From CAG-238 sp963601575 (GTDB lineage: Bacteria; Bacillota; Clostridia; Peptostreptococcales; Anaerovoracaceae), in assembly GCA_963601575.1 (NCBI GenBank), contig CAVCFO010000001.1:124001-188000 (forward strand): a DNA stretch of 64,000 nt, read 5' to 3'. The notes beneath the pieces are model-generated. The model was not told the origin of the DNA. It did not search any database and saw nothing but the letters and a program-made list of their open reading frames with translations. A program made the position numbers and the translations under genes. How positions within the stretch are numbered: position 1 is the stretch's first letter; every line of letters begins with the position of its first letter. Below are positions 27,088-35,591 of this stretch, piece after piece.

Positions 27088-28067
27088 AAAGAGTTTTTTC
27101 GGGAGTGCAGCCTACAGGCAATATACATTTGGGGAATTATCTGGGAGCGCTCAGGCAGTTCGTGGAGCTGCAGGAAGATCACGAATGCATCTATTGCATC
27201 GTCGATGAGCATGCTATAACGGTTCCGCAGGATCCAAAGGAATTAAAAAAGCATATTCTGGACGTTGCGGCGCTGTATCTTGCGGTAGGCGTTGACCCGC
27301 AGAAATCCATAGTTTTCGTGCAGTCGCAGGTTTCGGGACACGCGGAGCTTGGCTGGGTACTTACCTGCTGCGCAAATACCGGAGAGCTTTTTAGAATGAC
27401 TCAGTTTAAGGCCAAGAGCCAGGGAAAAGAATCCGTAGGCGCAGGGCTTCTCACCTACCCGACCCTGATGGCGGCGGATATTTTGCTCTACGATACGGAT
27501 GTGGTTCCTGTCGGAAACGACCAAAAGCAGCATATCGAGCTGACCCGCGACCTTGCGATCCGCGTAAACCACCACTACGGCAAGACCTTCGTGGTTCCGG
27601 ACGGCAGGTTCATGAAGGAAGGCGCAAGAATCATGGCGCTGGACGATCCGACCTCCAAGATGTCAAAATCCGCAGAAAATATCCATAGCAGAATTTCGCT
27701 TCTGGATGAACCGTCCAAGATAAAAAAATCCATAATGAAGGCAACGACAGACTCGGACGGAATCGTAAAATTCGATATTGAAAACAAGCCGGGAATCAGC
27801 AATCTCCTCAATATTTACAGCGTTCTGTCGGCAAAGACAATATCAGAGCTTGAGGCAGCTTACGAAGGCAAGGGCTATGGCGATTTCAAGAAGGACTTGG
27901 TAGAGGTTACTACAGAGGCGCTTCTTCCGATCCAGGAAAAGTACAAGGATATCAGAGAATCGGATGAACTTTTGAATATACTGAAGGACGGCGCAGAAAA
28001 GGCAGGCGCGATAGCACAAAAGACGATGAAAAGGGTAAGGAAGAACTTCGGACTTGGAATAGAATAA
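27084..28067 (+). CDS. trpS: Tryptophan-tRNA ligase
   Basis: Class I synthetase of 327 residues. The HIGH-type motif is TGNIHLGNYLGAL near residues 11-23 and the KMSKS loop is SKMSKSAEN near 190-198. The ATG overlaps the sigma-factor stop (ATGA), so it is translated from the gyrase/sigma operon, and no T-box leader is possible at this position. Confidence 0.95.
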   Translation: MKRVFSGVQPTGNIHLGNYLGALRQFVELQEDHECIYCIVDEHAITVPQDPKELKKHILDVAALYLAVGVDPQKSIVFVQSQVSGHAELGWVLTCCANTGELFRMTQFKAKSQGKESVGAGLLTYPTLMAADILLYDTDVVPVGNDQKQHIELTRDLAIRVNHHYGKTFVVPDGRFMKEGARIMALDDPTSKMSKSAENIHSRISLLDEPSKIKKSIMKATTDSDGIVKFDIENKPGISNLLNIYSVLSAKTISELEAAYEGKGYGDFKKDLVEVTTEALLPIQEKYKDIRESDELLNILKDGAEKAGAIAQKTMKRVRKNFGLGIE

Positions 28068-28077
28068 GAGGTTTATT

Positions 28078-29853
28078 ATGGCAAACGGAAATGTAGACAA
28101 GTGCATACCTAAGTATATCCCGCTTCCGGCATGTTTCGTCAACTCTCAGGGCAAAGTTATGGGGGCGAGCGGTCAAATAAGCGAGGTCTTCGTCTATGAC
28201 GAGATCCTAGGCAGCGATATTTTCGCGCTTACGGGCATCAAGATCGGGGAGCTATACGAATCCGCCGCAGGCACTGCGCACCCGTTGATCAGGCGAAACG
28301 ATAAGACCTTCCGGATAACTGCGAAAAAACTCACTGAAAATGACGAGGACGGACTAGCCGTATTCTTTAGCGATGTGACAAGCCTCGAGGATTTGAAGGA
28401 TCGCTACAATAATGAGAAGCCATGCGTTGCCAAGATTCAGCTCGATAATTATGATGAACTTATAGATAGCACAGGACCCGTACCGCGGCTTGCTCTTTCC
28501 AGCCAAATCGACGGAATAATTCGCAAATGGGCAGAGAAAATCAGCGCCTCGGTTATCCGAGTAAAGAGCAGCCTCTATGTAATCTGGTTCGAGCAGCAGC
28601 ACCTGGAGAAGCTCATCGCATCGAAATTCGACCTGCTGGATGAGGTGAGAAATCTCGAAACAGGTGCCGACTTTCCGGCGAGCCTGAGCATAGGCGTAGG
28701 CGCCGGCGGCAGGAATATGTCGCAGACAGAGTCCTATGCGGATACGGCACTGGACCTTGCTCTTGGGCGGGGCGGAGATCAGGCCGTAGTGAAGCGTAAT
28801 ATCAAGATAGAATACTACGGAGGCAAGCTCCAAACCGTAGAAAAGAGCAACAAGGGAAAGTCCAGAATCGTAGGACATGCTCTGAAACAGCTCATAGAAC
28901 AGTCAAAGAAAATTTTTATAATGGGGCACGATAACCCCGATATGGATAGCTTCGGGGCAGCACTTGGGATTTCGAGGCTTTGCTGCCTTTCCGAGAAGGA
29001 GCCGTATATCGTAATCGACGAATATAACGAATCACTTGCCGAGATTTTCAAGCAGGCAAAGGAGAGCGATCAATATAGATTCATATCTTCGGAGAAGGCT
29101 CTTTCACTTGCGGAGGCGGATAGCTTGCTCATCGTTGTGGACACCCACAGACCGAGCCTTGTAGAATGTCCGAAGCTTCTGGATATATGCGAGAAGGTGG
29201 TGGTTATCGATCATCACAGAAAGGTTGAAGAATTTATCGAAAATCCTGTGCTTGCATATATGGAATCCTACGCATCTTCTGCGTCGGAGCTTGTGGCCGA
29301 AATCTTGCAATACATGAGCAAAAAGAAGAGCCTCGCAAAGCTTGAGGCAGAGGCGCTGCTTGCGGGAATGACGGTGGATACAAACGGATTTGCGGTAAAG
29401 ACCGGCGTGAGAACCTTCGAGGCAGCGGCATGGCTGAGACGGCAGGGCGCAGACCCTACGGAGGTAAAGCGCTTCTTCCAGGAGGATATTTCGTATATAA
29501 GGCTAAGGTCGAGGGCGATTTCGGATACGCAGGTATTCGAGGGCGGAGTTGCAATCACAACCTGTCCTCAGGTGAGGGCAAACGCACAGCTTATCTGCGC
29601 CCAGGTAGCGGATGCCCTGCTCACGATAAAGGGAGTCAAAGCCTCCTTCGTAGTGGGCAGAAATACGGACGAAAGAACCGTCATAAGCGCAAGGTCGCTT
29701 GGGGATGTAAATGTGCAGCTTGTTATGGAAAAATTCGGCGGTGGCGGCCATCTCACAACAGCCGCAGCGCAGGTTGACGAAAGCATAGAAGAGACAGTGA
29801 ACAAAATCATGGAGATAATGGAGGTAAAGAAAGATGATAGTTATCCTAAATAG
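28078..29853 (+). CDS. gdpP: GdpP-like DHH phosphodiesterase lacking the membrane anchor
   Basis: Protein of 591 residues. A PAS-like segment (about 15-105) opens directly at the N-terminus, followed by a degenerate GGDEF domain (about 115-250). The DHH catalytic domain carries GHDNPDMDSFGAALG near 280 and VVVIDHHRK near 378, and the DHHA1 domain GGGGHLTTAAAQ near 560. Classical GdpP proteins are about 650 residues with two N-terminal membrane helices and hydrolyse c-di-AMP. Here no helix precedes the PAS region. The 3' end overlaps rplI by 20 bp; gdpP-rplI-dnaB is a conserved order. Confidence 0.9.
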   Translation: MANGNVDKCIPKYIPLPACFVNSQGKVMGASGQISEVFVYDEILGSDIFALTGIKIGELYESAAGTAHPLIRRNDKTFRITAKKLTENDEDGLAVFFSDVTSLEDLKDRYNNEKPCVAKIQLDNYDELIDSTGPVPRLALSSQIDGIIRKWAEKISASVIRVKSSLYVIWFEQQHLEKLIASKFDLLDEVRNLETGADFPASLSIGVGAGGRNMSQTESYADTALDLALGRGGDQAVVKRNIKIEYYGGKLQTVEKSNKGKSRIVGHALKQLIEQSKKIFIMGHDNPDMDSFGAALGISRLCCLSEKEPYIVIDEYNESLAEIFKQAKESDQYRFISSEKALSLAEADSLLIVVDTHRPSLVECPKLLDICEKVVVIDHHRKVEEFIENPVLAYMESYASSASELVAEILQYMSKKKSLAKLEAEALLAGMTVDTNGFAVKTGVRTFEAAAWLRRQGADPTEVKRFFQEDISYIRLRSRAISDTQVFEGGVAITTCPQVRANAQLICAQVADALLTIKGVKASFVVGRNTDERTVISARSLGDVNVQLVMEKFGGGGHLTTAAAQVDESIEETVNKIMEIMEVKKDDSYPK

Positions 29854-30280
29854 AGATATAAAGGGTACCGGCAAGGCCGGCGATGTTGTTAAGGTAAGCG
29901 ACGGATATGCAAGAAATATGCTTCTCCCGAAGGGATATGCTACAGAAGCCACAGATGGCAATATCAGAAATCTTGAGAAGCAAAAGGCTATCGCTGCAGA
30001 GAAAAAGGCAGAGGAGAAGGCCGCCGCACAGGCTACAGCAGAGAAAATCGGAGCTCTCAGCGTCCGGATCAAGACAAAGGCAGGAGAAGGCGGCAAGATT
30101 TTCGGTTCTATTACCTCAAAGGATATTGCAGACGCTCTCAAAGCACAGCACAATATCACCGTTGACAAGAAAAAAATCCAGCTGGACAGCCCGATCAAGC
30201 AGACGGGAGAAATGACGGTAGAAATCAAGCTTTATACCGAAGTAAGCGCAAAGCTCAAAGTTATAGTGGATGCCCAGTAA
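29834..30280 (+). CDS. rplI: 50S ribosomal protein bL9
   Basis: Protein of 148 residues. The N-terminal RNA-binding domain with ILNRDIKGTGKAGDVVKVSDGYARN is canonical, and a long charged helix joins it to the C-terminal domain. It starts within the end of gdpP (a GGAGG site lies upstream) and precedes dnaB. Size is standard. Confidence 0.96.
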   Translation: MIVILNRDIKGTGKAGDVVKVSDGYARNMLLPKGYATEATDGNIRNLEKQKAIAAEKKAEEKAAAQATAEKIGALSVRIKTKAGEGGKIFGSITSKDIADALKAQHNITVDKKKIQLDSPIKQTGEMTVEIKLYTEVSAKLKVIVDAQ

Positions 30281-30361
30281 TGCGCATGCATTCAAAATAA
30301 AGCCGTTTGATATTCGTATGCACCGGTTAAGGTACGCACTTTATTTGATTTGGAGAAAAAA

Positions 30362-31678
30362 ATGATTGACAGAATCCCGCCCCATAACGCAGAAGCAGAG
30401 CGCTCCGTCCTCGGAGCAGCCATGCTTGACAAGGATATACTTTCGGAAATCTTAGAAGAAGTCAAGGCAGAAGACTTTTATAACGAAAATCACAGAGAGA
30501 TATTTCAGGCGATCTGGGATTTGTACAGAGAAAATTCGCCGGTGGATGTTTTGACGGTTTGCGAGAAGCTAAAGAGCAGGAAGTCGCTTGATATGGCAGG
30601 GGGAAGAGCATATATTGCAACCCTCACCGCCGAGGTGCCTTCGACTGCCAATGGAGCAGAGTATGCAAAGATCGTAGCAGAAAAGGCCATACTTCGCCAG
30701 ATGATCCGCACTTCTGAAGACATAACCGAAAAGGGCTACGAAGCCAAGATGGATGCCCAGGAAATTCTGGACTATGCAGAAAGCGGAATTTTTAGCATCG
30801 CCCAGAAAAGGCAGAAGAACGATTATGCGAAGATTCAGGATGTTTTACTTGAAAACCTCAGAATCATCGACGAAGCATCAAAAAACAAGGATAAAATAGT
30901 GGGTATCCCTACGGGATTTAAGGAGCTGGACGAAAAGACCAGCGGGCTTCAGCGCTCGGACCTCATCATCGTCGCCGCAAGACCTGCCATGGGAAAGACA
31001 GCCCTTGCCCTTAATATCGCTCAGCAGAGCGCCATCAAGGCAGGCTCCTCCGTTATCATTTTTAGCCTGGAAATGGCAAAGGAGCAGCTGGGGCAGAGAC
31101 TCCTTGCGATGCAGGCGAGGGTGGAGATGCAAAAGCTCAAGCAGGGAGATCTTGAAAGAACCGACTGGGACAGAATTTCCATGGCGGCAAACGACCTGAA
31201 CGGTACAAAGATAGTAATCGACGATACGCCGGGCATTTCGCTGATGGAAATGAGAAATAAATGCAGAAGGCTCAAGGCCGAGCAGGGACTTGACCTTGTG
31301 GTGCTTGACTATCTTCAGCTGATGAAATTCGACGGAAAAGCCGACAGCAGGCAGCAAGAAATCAGTGCGATTTCGAGGAACCTCAAGCTTCTTGCAAGAG
31401 AAATGGACTGCCCGGTAATAGTCCTTTCCCAGCTTTCCAGAGCGCCGGAACAGAGGCCGGACAAGCGCCCGATACTCTCCGACCTGAGAGAATCAGGCTC
31501 CATCGAACAGGACGCAGATATCGTACTTTTCCTTTACAGAGACGACTATTACAACCCGGAAACGGAGAATCCGGGAGTTTGCGAGATAAATATTGCAAAG
31601 CACAGAAGCGGGCCTACGGGAAAAATCGAGTTGACCTGGGTATCGCGCTATACGAAATTCAGTGACAGGGCTATGTAG
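30362..31678 (+). CDS. dnaB: Replicative DNA helicase DnaB
   Basis: Protein of 438 residues beginning MIDRIPPHNAEAERSVLGA. The N-terminal DnaG-binding domain is followed by the RecA-like ATPase with ARPAMGKTALALNIA near 206-220 and VVLDYLQLM near 317-325. The ATG at 30362 has TGGAG upstream; a TTG four codons earlier is in frame but would lie on that site. The 70 bp before it contain an inverted AAATAAAG/CTTTATTT pair that could form a weak stem. The helicase loader expected after it is only partly present (see the DnaD gene). Confidence 0.95.
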   Translation: MIDRIPPHNAEAERSVLGAAMLDKDILSEILEEVKAEDFYNENHREIFQAIWDLYRENSPVDVLTVCEKLKSRKSLDMAGGRAYIATLTAEVPSTANGAEYAKIVAEKAILRQMIRTSEDITEKGYEAKMDAQEILDYAESGIFSIAQKRQKNDYAKIQDVLLENLRIIDEASKNKDKIVGIPTGFKELDEKTSGLQRSDLIIVAARPAMGKTALALNIAQQSAIKAGSSVIIFSLEMAKEQLGQRLLAMQARVEMQKLKQGDLERTDWDRISMAANDLNGTKIVIDDTPGISLMEMRNKCRRLKAEQGLDLVVLDYLQLMKFDGKADSRQQEISAISRNLKLLAREMDCPVIVLSQLSRAPEQRPDKRPILSDLRESGSIEQDADIVLFLYRDDYYNPETENPGVCEINIAKHRSGPTGKIELTWVSRYTKFSDRAM

Positions 31679-31730
31679 CGCTATGCGGCGTAGCAAGAAT
31701 TTTGCATGAAACAAACGAAACGAGGAAAAA

Positions 31731-33005
31731 ATGAACTTTAGGAGCGGAAAAGTCAAGGACTTTTACCTTTTGGCCACGGAGGTCGAAAACATCTTCATAA
31801 ACGAATATATGCCGCAGGCTCCCGGAGACTATGTGAAGGTATATCTTTATGCGCTCCTTTATTCGAAGCAGGAGATAGGGCTTACCGGCCCATCTCTTGC
31901 AAAGCAGCTTGGGCTCACGGAGGAGGAAATCGACCTTGCGTGGAAATACTGGGAGTCCATGGGAATCGTAAAGAGACAGATAACGGGGAAATCTCAGCAG
32001 GACTATGATATCATATTTGTGAATTTGCGGGAGCTTATGTATGCGAATACGGCACAGACGCCGCAGAAGACCGATAGTCTCGCAGATGACCTTTATGAGA
32101 AAGAAAACAAAGACCTTTTTGATTATATTGAGAACCTTAGGGGAACACCGCTTTCCGCAAAGGAAATGCAGGAGATTGCCGGCTGGAGAATAGATTTTGA
32201 GGCGAGCCTGGATGTTATAAAGACGGCGGTATCTCATTGCTATGAGAAAAACAAGACGAAGCCAAGATATATAGAGGCCGTCCTTCGCGAGTGGACGGAA
32301 AGGGGAATCGAAACGGCGGACGAGGCGGAGGAATACCTTGAGCTTTCGGGCAGGAGATTCGGTGAATATAAGAAAATACTCAATTCTCTCGGAGTTGTCG
32401 GAAGAATCGCAACGGATGGAGAAAAGAAGATAATAGATAAATGGTTCGACGAGATGGGATTTTCTATCGAGAGGATTCTGGATGCCTGCCAAAGAACGGT
32501 GGGAATCCAAAATCCCAATGTGAACTATGTAAACAAAATTTTAGAAAATTGGCAGAAAGAAGCGGCTACTTATGGGCGTGATGTAAATAGAAAAACTACC
32601 GTAAACCAGGCGGTCCTAAACGATTACTACGAATATATCAGGCGGGAGGCTGCGAAAAATGCGCAGCTTGCCAAGGAGGAGGTCTATGCAAAGCTTCCTC
32701 GAATCGCAGAGATCGACGAAACGCTAAAAGACCTGGGGAGCCGACTTTCGAGGGCCGTACTTGGCGGCAGCAACGAGGATGTGGAAGAGATCAAAAGACT
32801 TACCACGCTCCTTGAGCAGGAAAGAGCCGTACTTCTTACCGAAAACAACTATCCTCTGGATTATACGGACATCAAATATCTTTGCAAGCAATGTAGGGAT
32901 ACCGGAATCAACGAGGCGGGCAGAAGGTGCGACTGCGCCAAGGAAAGGATAGGAGAGGCAGAAATATGGCTAAACGCAAAGACAAACTCCAAGGCAAAAA
33001 AATAA
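31731..33005 (+). CDS. DnaD-domain protein fused to the N-terminal domain of a DnaI-type helicase loader
   Basis: Protein of 424 residues. Residues 1-110 are a winged-helix-like region, and two DnaD repeats lie at about 125-205 and 208-285 (each with the YxxxVLxxW-like ending, e.g. KPRYIEAVLREW). Residues about 291-405 look like the N-terminal part of clostridial DnaI/DnaC loaders: a coiled helix (EEVYAKLPRIAEIDETL), then LLTENNYPLDY and a zinc ribbon with Cys385, Cys388, Cys400 and Cys402. The AAA+ ATPase domain that normally follows this zinc domain is missing; the protein ends 20 residues later. The last 40 bp overlap the M23 peptidase gene. Confidence 0.8.
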   Translation: MNFRSGKVKDFYLLATEVENIFINEYMPQAPGDYVKVYLYALLYSKQEIGLTGPSLAKQLGLTEEEIDLAWKYWESMGIVKRQITGKSQQDYDIIFVNLRELMYANTAQTPQKTDSLADDLYEKENKDLFDYIENLRGTPLSAKEMQEIAGWRIDFEASLDVIKTAVSHCYEKNKTKPRYIEAVLREWTERGIETADEAEEYLELSGRRFGEYKKILNSLGVVGRIATDGEKKIIDKWFDEMGFSIERILDACQRTVGIQNPNVNYVNKILENWQKEAATYGRDVNRKTTVNQAVLNDYYEYIRREAAKNAQLAKEEVYAKLPRIAEIDETLKDLGSRLSRAVLGGSNEDVEEIKRLTTLLEQERAVLLTENNYPLDYTDIKYLCKQCRDTGINEAGRRCDCAKERIGEAEIWLNAKTNSKAKK

Positions 33006-34567
33006 ATCCGGATTTCACAATCTGGGATTTTTGTGCCGGAGTGATCGTAGCGCTCGACGAAATTCTCGATGAGGCGGATGACATCTTAGAAGCCGGGAAG
33101 GAAGGAATCTGGCAGGTTTGCGCTGCGGCGGTTATCGGCTATGATAAGCTTGCGGATCTGGTAGATTGGTTTGTACGCAAGACCTTCGTCTTGGTTGCCA
33201 GGAGGATGCACGAGACCCGAATGAAGCTGCTCGAGCACAAGAATGAGATACTCAAACATGCGGCAATTTTTTTCGTGGTATTGATAGCGATGGTCGGGAT
33301 TTTCGCATCGACCATAGACTACGAGTATTCATATAACGGGCGCCCGCTAGGCGTTGTAAAGGAGCAAAGAGATGTACTTGAAATATTGGATCTGGTAAGC
33401 AAGGAACTCACCCACGAATATGGCTCCAGCATAAGCATCGACGCGGAAACTGACATTACCTTCAGGCCCGTAATATCGATCGGCAAGGAAATTGACGATG
33501 CGGATACGGTTCTGAAGAGATTCACATATATGGGAGATATTCAAGCAACCGCATACGCTATCACGGTTGACGGACAGCGCATTGCCATCGTCGAGAGTAA
33601 GGAAATCGCAGAGGAAATTTTGCAGGAGGTGCAGAACCTGTATGTAAGCAAAAAATCCAGCAAGAAGTACGAAGAAATCGGCTTCAAGGAGGATGTCAAG
33701 ATCGAAGAAACCAGCACCACCCTTGCAAGAATCAGCAGCAAGAGCGCAACGCTGAAGAAGATAAAGAGCGGCAAGCAGCAGGAATCCACCTACACGGTAA
33801 AATCCGGTGATACCCTCTATGGAATTTGCGAGAAGCTCGGAGTTACACTCGCAGAGTTGCAAGATATGAACCCCGGCATAGACGAGGATTCGGTTCTTCA
33901 TATAGGAGATACCTTGACGACTCAGCAGGCGGTGCCGCTGATGACGGTCAGAACCGTTGAAGTTTCGACATTTGCAGAAACAGTTAAGTATAAGACAATA
34001 TATAAGAAGTCGAGCAGCTACTACAAGGGTGAGAAGATAGTCCAGCGCGCCGGTTCAAACGGAAAGGCGAAGGTCACCGCAAGGCTCGTCAAGGAAAATG
34101 GCAAGACCGTTTCCAGAACGGATTTGAGCGAGGAAATAATCAAAGAGCCTGTAAGCAAGATAGTGATCAAGGGAACCAAGGCCGTTCCTTCGACTCAGGG
34201 CACCGGGCAGCTGCAGCGGCCTGTAGCAGTTAGCGTTTATGCAGGATATGGCATGAGATGGGGCAGAATGCACTACGGACTTGACTACGCCGCTCCGACC
34301 GGAACAGCCATCAGAGCTGCCGACGGCGGAACCGTAGTATCGGCAGGCTGGTCCGGAGCCTACGGACTTCGAATCGTAATCGACCACGGCGGCGGCATCA
34401 AGACCCTCTACGCACATTGCAGTGCAATATATGTAAGCGCCGGAGATAAGGTCTATAAGGGCCAGAACATAGCCGCCGTAGGAAGCACCGGCAGAAGCAC
34501 CGGCGCGCATTGCCACTTCGAGGTGTTTGTGAATGGGAGGAATGTAAATCCAGCTAACTACGTATAA
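32966..34567 (+). CDS. Membrane-anchored M23 peptidase with LysM and G5-like region
   Basis: Protein of 533 residues. A cytoplasmic N-terminal region of about 95 residues precedes one membrane helix (97-116). Then come an extracellular region, a LysM domain near 272-318 (TYTVKSGDTLYGICEKLGV), a G5-like segment (VSTFAETVKYKTIYKKSSSY) and a C-terminal M23 domain with zinc ligands in GRMHYGLDYA and HCHFEV. It should cut peptidoglycan cross-links or peptides at the wall. The start at 32966 is chosen because the longer frame lies within the DnaD gene; a GGAGAGG site precedes it. Last gene of the gyrB operon direction. Confidence 0.9.
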   Translation: MAKRKDKLQGKKINPDFTIWDFCAGVIVALDEILDEADDILEAGKEGIWQVCAAAVIGYDKLADLVDWFVRKTFVLVARRMHETRMKLLEHKNEILKHAAIFFVVLIAMVGIFASTIDYEYSYNGRPLGVVKEQRDVLEILDLVSKELTHEYGSSISIDAETDITFRPVISIGKEIDDADTVLKRFTYMGDIQATAYAITVDGQRIAIVESKEIAEEILQEVQNLYVSKKSSKKYEEIGFKEDVKIEETSTTLARISSKSATLKKIKSGKQQESTYTVKSGDTLYGICEKLGVTLAELQDMNPGIDEDSVLHIGDTLTTQQAVPLMTVRTVEVSTFAETVKYKTIYKKSSSYYKGEKIVQRAGSNGKAKVTARLVKENGKTVSRTDLSEEIIKEPVSKIVIKGTKAVPSTQGTGQLQRPVAVSVYAGYGMRWGRMHYGLDYAAPTGTAIRAADGGTVVSAGWSGAYGLRIVIDHGGGIKTLYAHCSAIYVSAGDKVYKGQNIAAVGSTGRSTGAHCHFEVFVNGRNVNPANYV

Positions 34568-34585
34568 ATGCTTGTCTTTTTCGCC

Positions 34586-34730
34586 CACCGCGTTGTCAAC
34601 TGCGATTTCTCAGTGCTCACGTACGCCAAGTACGCTCCGCGCTTCGAAATCTTGCTTCCTAGCGGTGAACGAAAAATCCGGCGCATTTCAGGAATCAGGA
34701 TTGCACACCGCGTTGTTGGCTGCGCATTTC
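34586..34730. repeat. Nested palindromic intergenic element plus a truncated copy
   Basis: Three nested pairs are visible: CACCGC 34586-34591 with GCGGTG 34662-34667, GATTTC 34604-34609 with GAAATC 34646-34651, and CGTAC 34620-34624 with GTACG 34630-34634. The first 25 bases recur with few changes at 34706-34730 (120 bp away). This is the style of dispersed REP-like elements in bacterial intergenic regions. Confidence 0.65.
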
Positions 34731-34744
34731 ATAAATAGAAGACT

Positions 34745-34782
34745 AAATCGCCTGCAGCGCTTGCCGCTGCAGGCGATTTTTG
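34745..34782 (+). terminator. Strong terminator after the M23 peptidase gene
   Basis: AAATCGCCTGCAGCG (34745-34759) pairs perfectly with CGCTGCAGGCGATTT (34765-34779), and T residues follow. It closes the long rightward operon. Confidence 0.92.
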
Positions 34783-34924
34783 GTGGGCGGACTCACAGAA
34801 AACGATTAGATAAATCCATTGAGAAGTGAATGGTAATGTCCTTGCAAGCAGACTATACTAGAGGTGAAAGCAAAAGGATTGGATTTGTACAGCAAAATAA
34901 TAAAAGAAGGAAGGCGATGTACAA

Positions 34925-35464
34925 ATGGAAATGACACCTTTCACGCCGGAAATGAAACGGAATGCCGAAGAGCTTTTTATGCAATACCGAGGGCTCATTT
35001 GCAGCATTGCATATGGCATTTTGAAGGATCGGGCTCTGGCGGAGGATTGTCTGCAGGAAACAGTGATAAGGCTGGCGGTGCAAAATGACAATACTGCTTC
35101 TGCGGATTGCCAAAAGCCCGAGGCTTTCGTCAGGACCGCGGCCAGGAACATATCTCTTGATATCTTGCGAAAGCGATGCCGCGAGATGCCATTCGAGGAC
35201 AGCCTTCTTGAGGACATGCAAAGGGAGTCATCAGGCTGCCATACGGACACCTACTTTACCGAGGAATACGGATTCTCAAAGGAAACCAGCGATTGCCTGA
35301 ACCGGATGAAAGATAGAGACGCGGATCTGATAATTCTGAGGGTGGCATACATCATGCCATATGTTACGATCGCAAAGCTGACCGGAGAAAAAACTAATAC
35401 CGTCGAGCAAAGATTCTGCCGCGCAAAGAAAAAGCTCGCAGAGCTTTTGGAAGAGAGCCTGTAG
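34925..35464 (+). CDS. ECF-type RNA polymerase sigma factor
   Basis: Protein of 179 residues with region 2 (ILKDRALAEDCLQETVIRLA near 33-52, then AFVRTAARNISLDILRKR near 70-87) and region 4 (ADLIILRVAYIMPYVTIAKLTGEKTNTVEQRFCRAKKKL, near 135-173). A GAAGGAAGG site lies upstream. It reads as a sigma-70 family ECF-like factor, but no anti-sigma gene lies beside it, so it may be controlled by transcription or by a distant partner. It is convergent with htrA. Envelope-stress control of htrA is possible but not shown. Confidence 0.8.
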   Translation: MEMTPFTPEMKRNAEELFMQYRGLICSIAYGILKDRALAEDCLQETVIRLAVQNDNTASADCQKPEAFVRTAARNISLDILRKRCREMPFEDSLLEDMQRESSGCHTDTYFTEEYGFSKETSDCLNRMKDRDADLIILRVAYIMPYVTIAKLTGEKTNTVEQRFCRAKKKLAELLEESL

Positions 35465-35508
35465 GATGTGCAGCGACCGAGCAGGCAATATGGCAACGTG
35501 CAAAAAAC

Positions 35509-35542
35509 AAAAGCGGCGAGATCGAAACGACCCGCCGTTTTT
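35509..35542. terminator. Bidirectional terminator between sigma factor and htrA
   Basis: AAAAGCGGCG pairs with CGCCGTTTTT (one G-T pair). A-runs and T-runs lie on both sides, so it can end both convergent genes. Confidence 0.7.
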
Positions 35543-35591
35543 GCTTATCTCATATAGAAAGAAGAAAAAGAAAATTAAAACTTCTTGTACG

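Larger units (their letters stand above)
34568..34924. other. Intergenic region with palindromic repeat and terminator
   Basis: This 357-bp gap holds a nested palindromic element, a partial second copy and a strong terminator, each listed separately. After the terminator about 140 bp remain for the ECF sigma-factor promoter, which I could not pinpoint. Confidence 0.5.

Noticed and set aside
30281..30361. Attenuator or riboswitch before dnaB
   Set aside because: Only a weak 8-bp inverted repeat with a long loop is visible, and it does not fit any class I know.
34560..34745. Small coding gene after the M23 peptidase
   Set aside because: The sequence consists of nested inverted repeats and a partial copy of itself, without a ribosome binding site.
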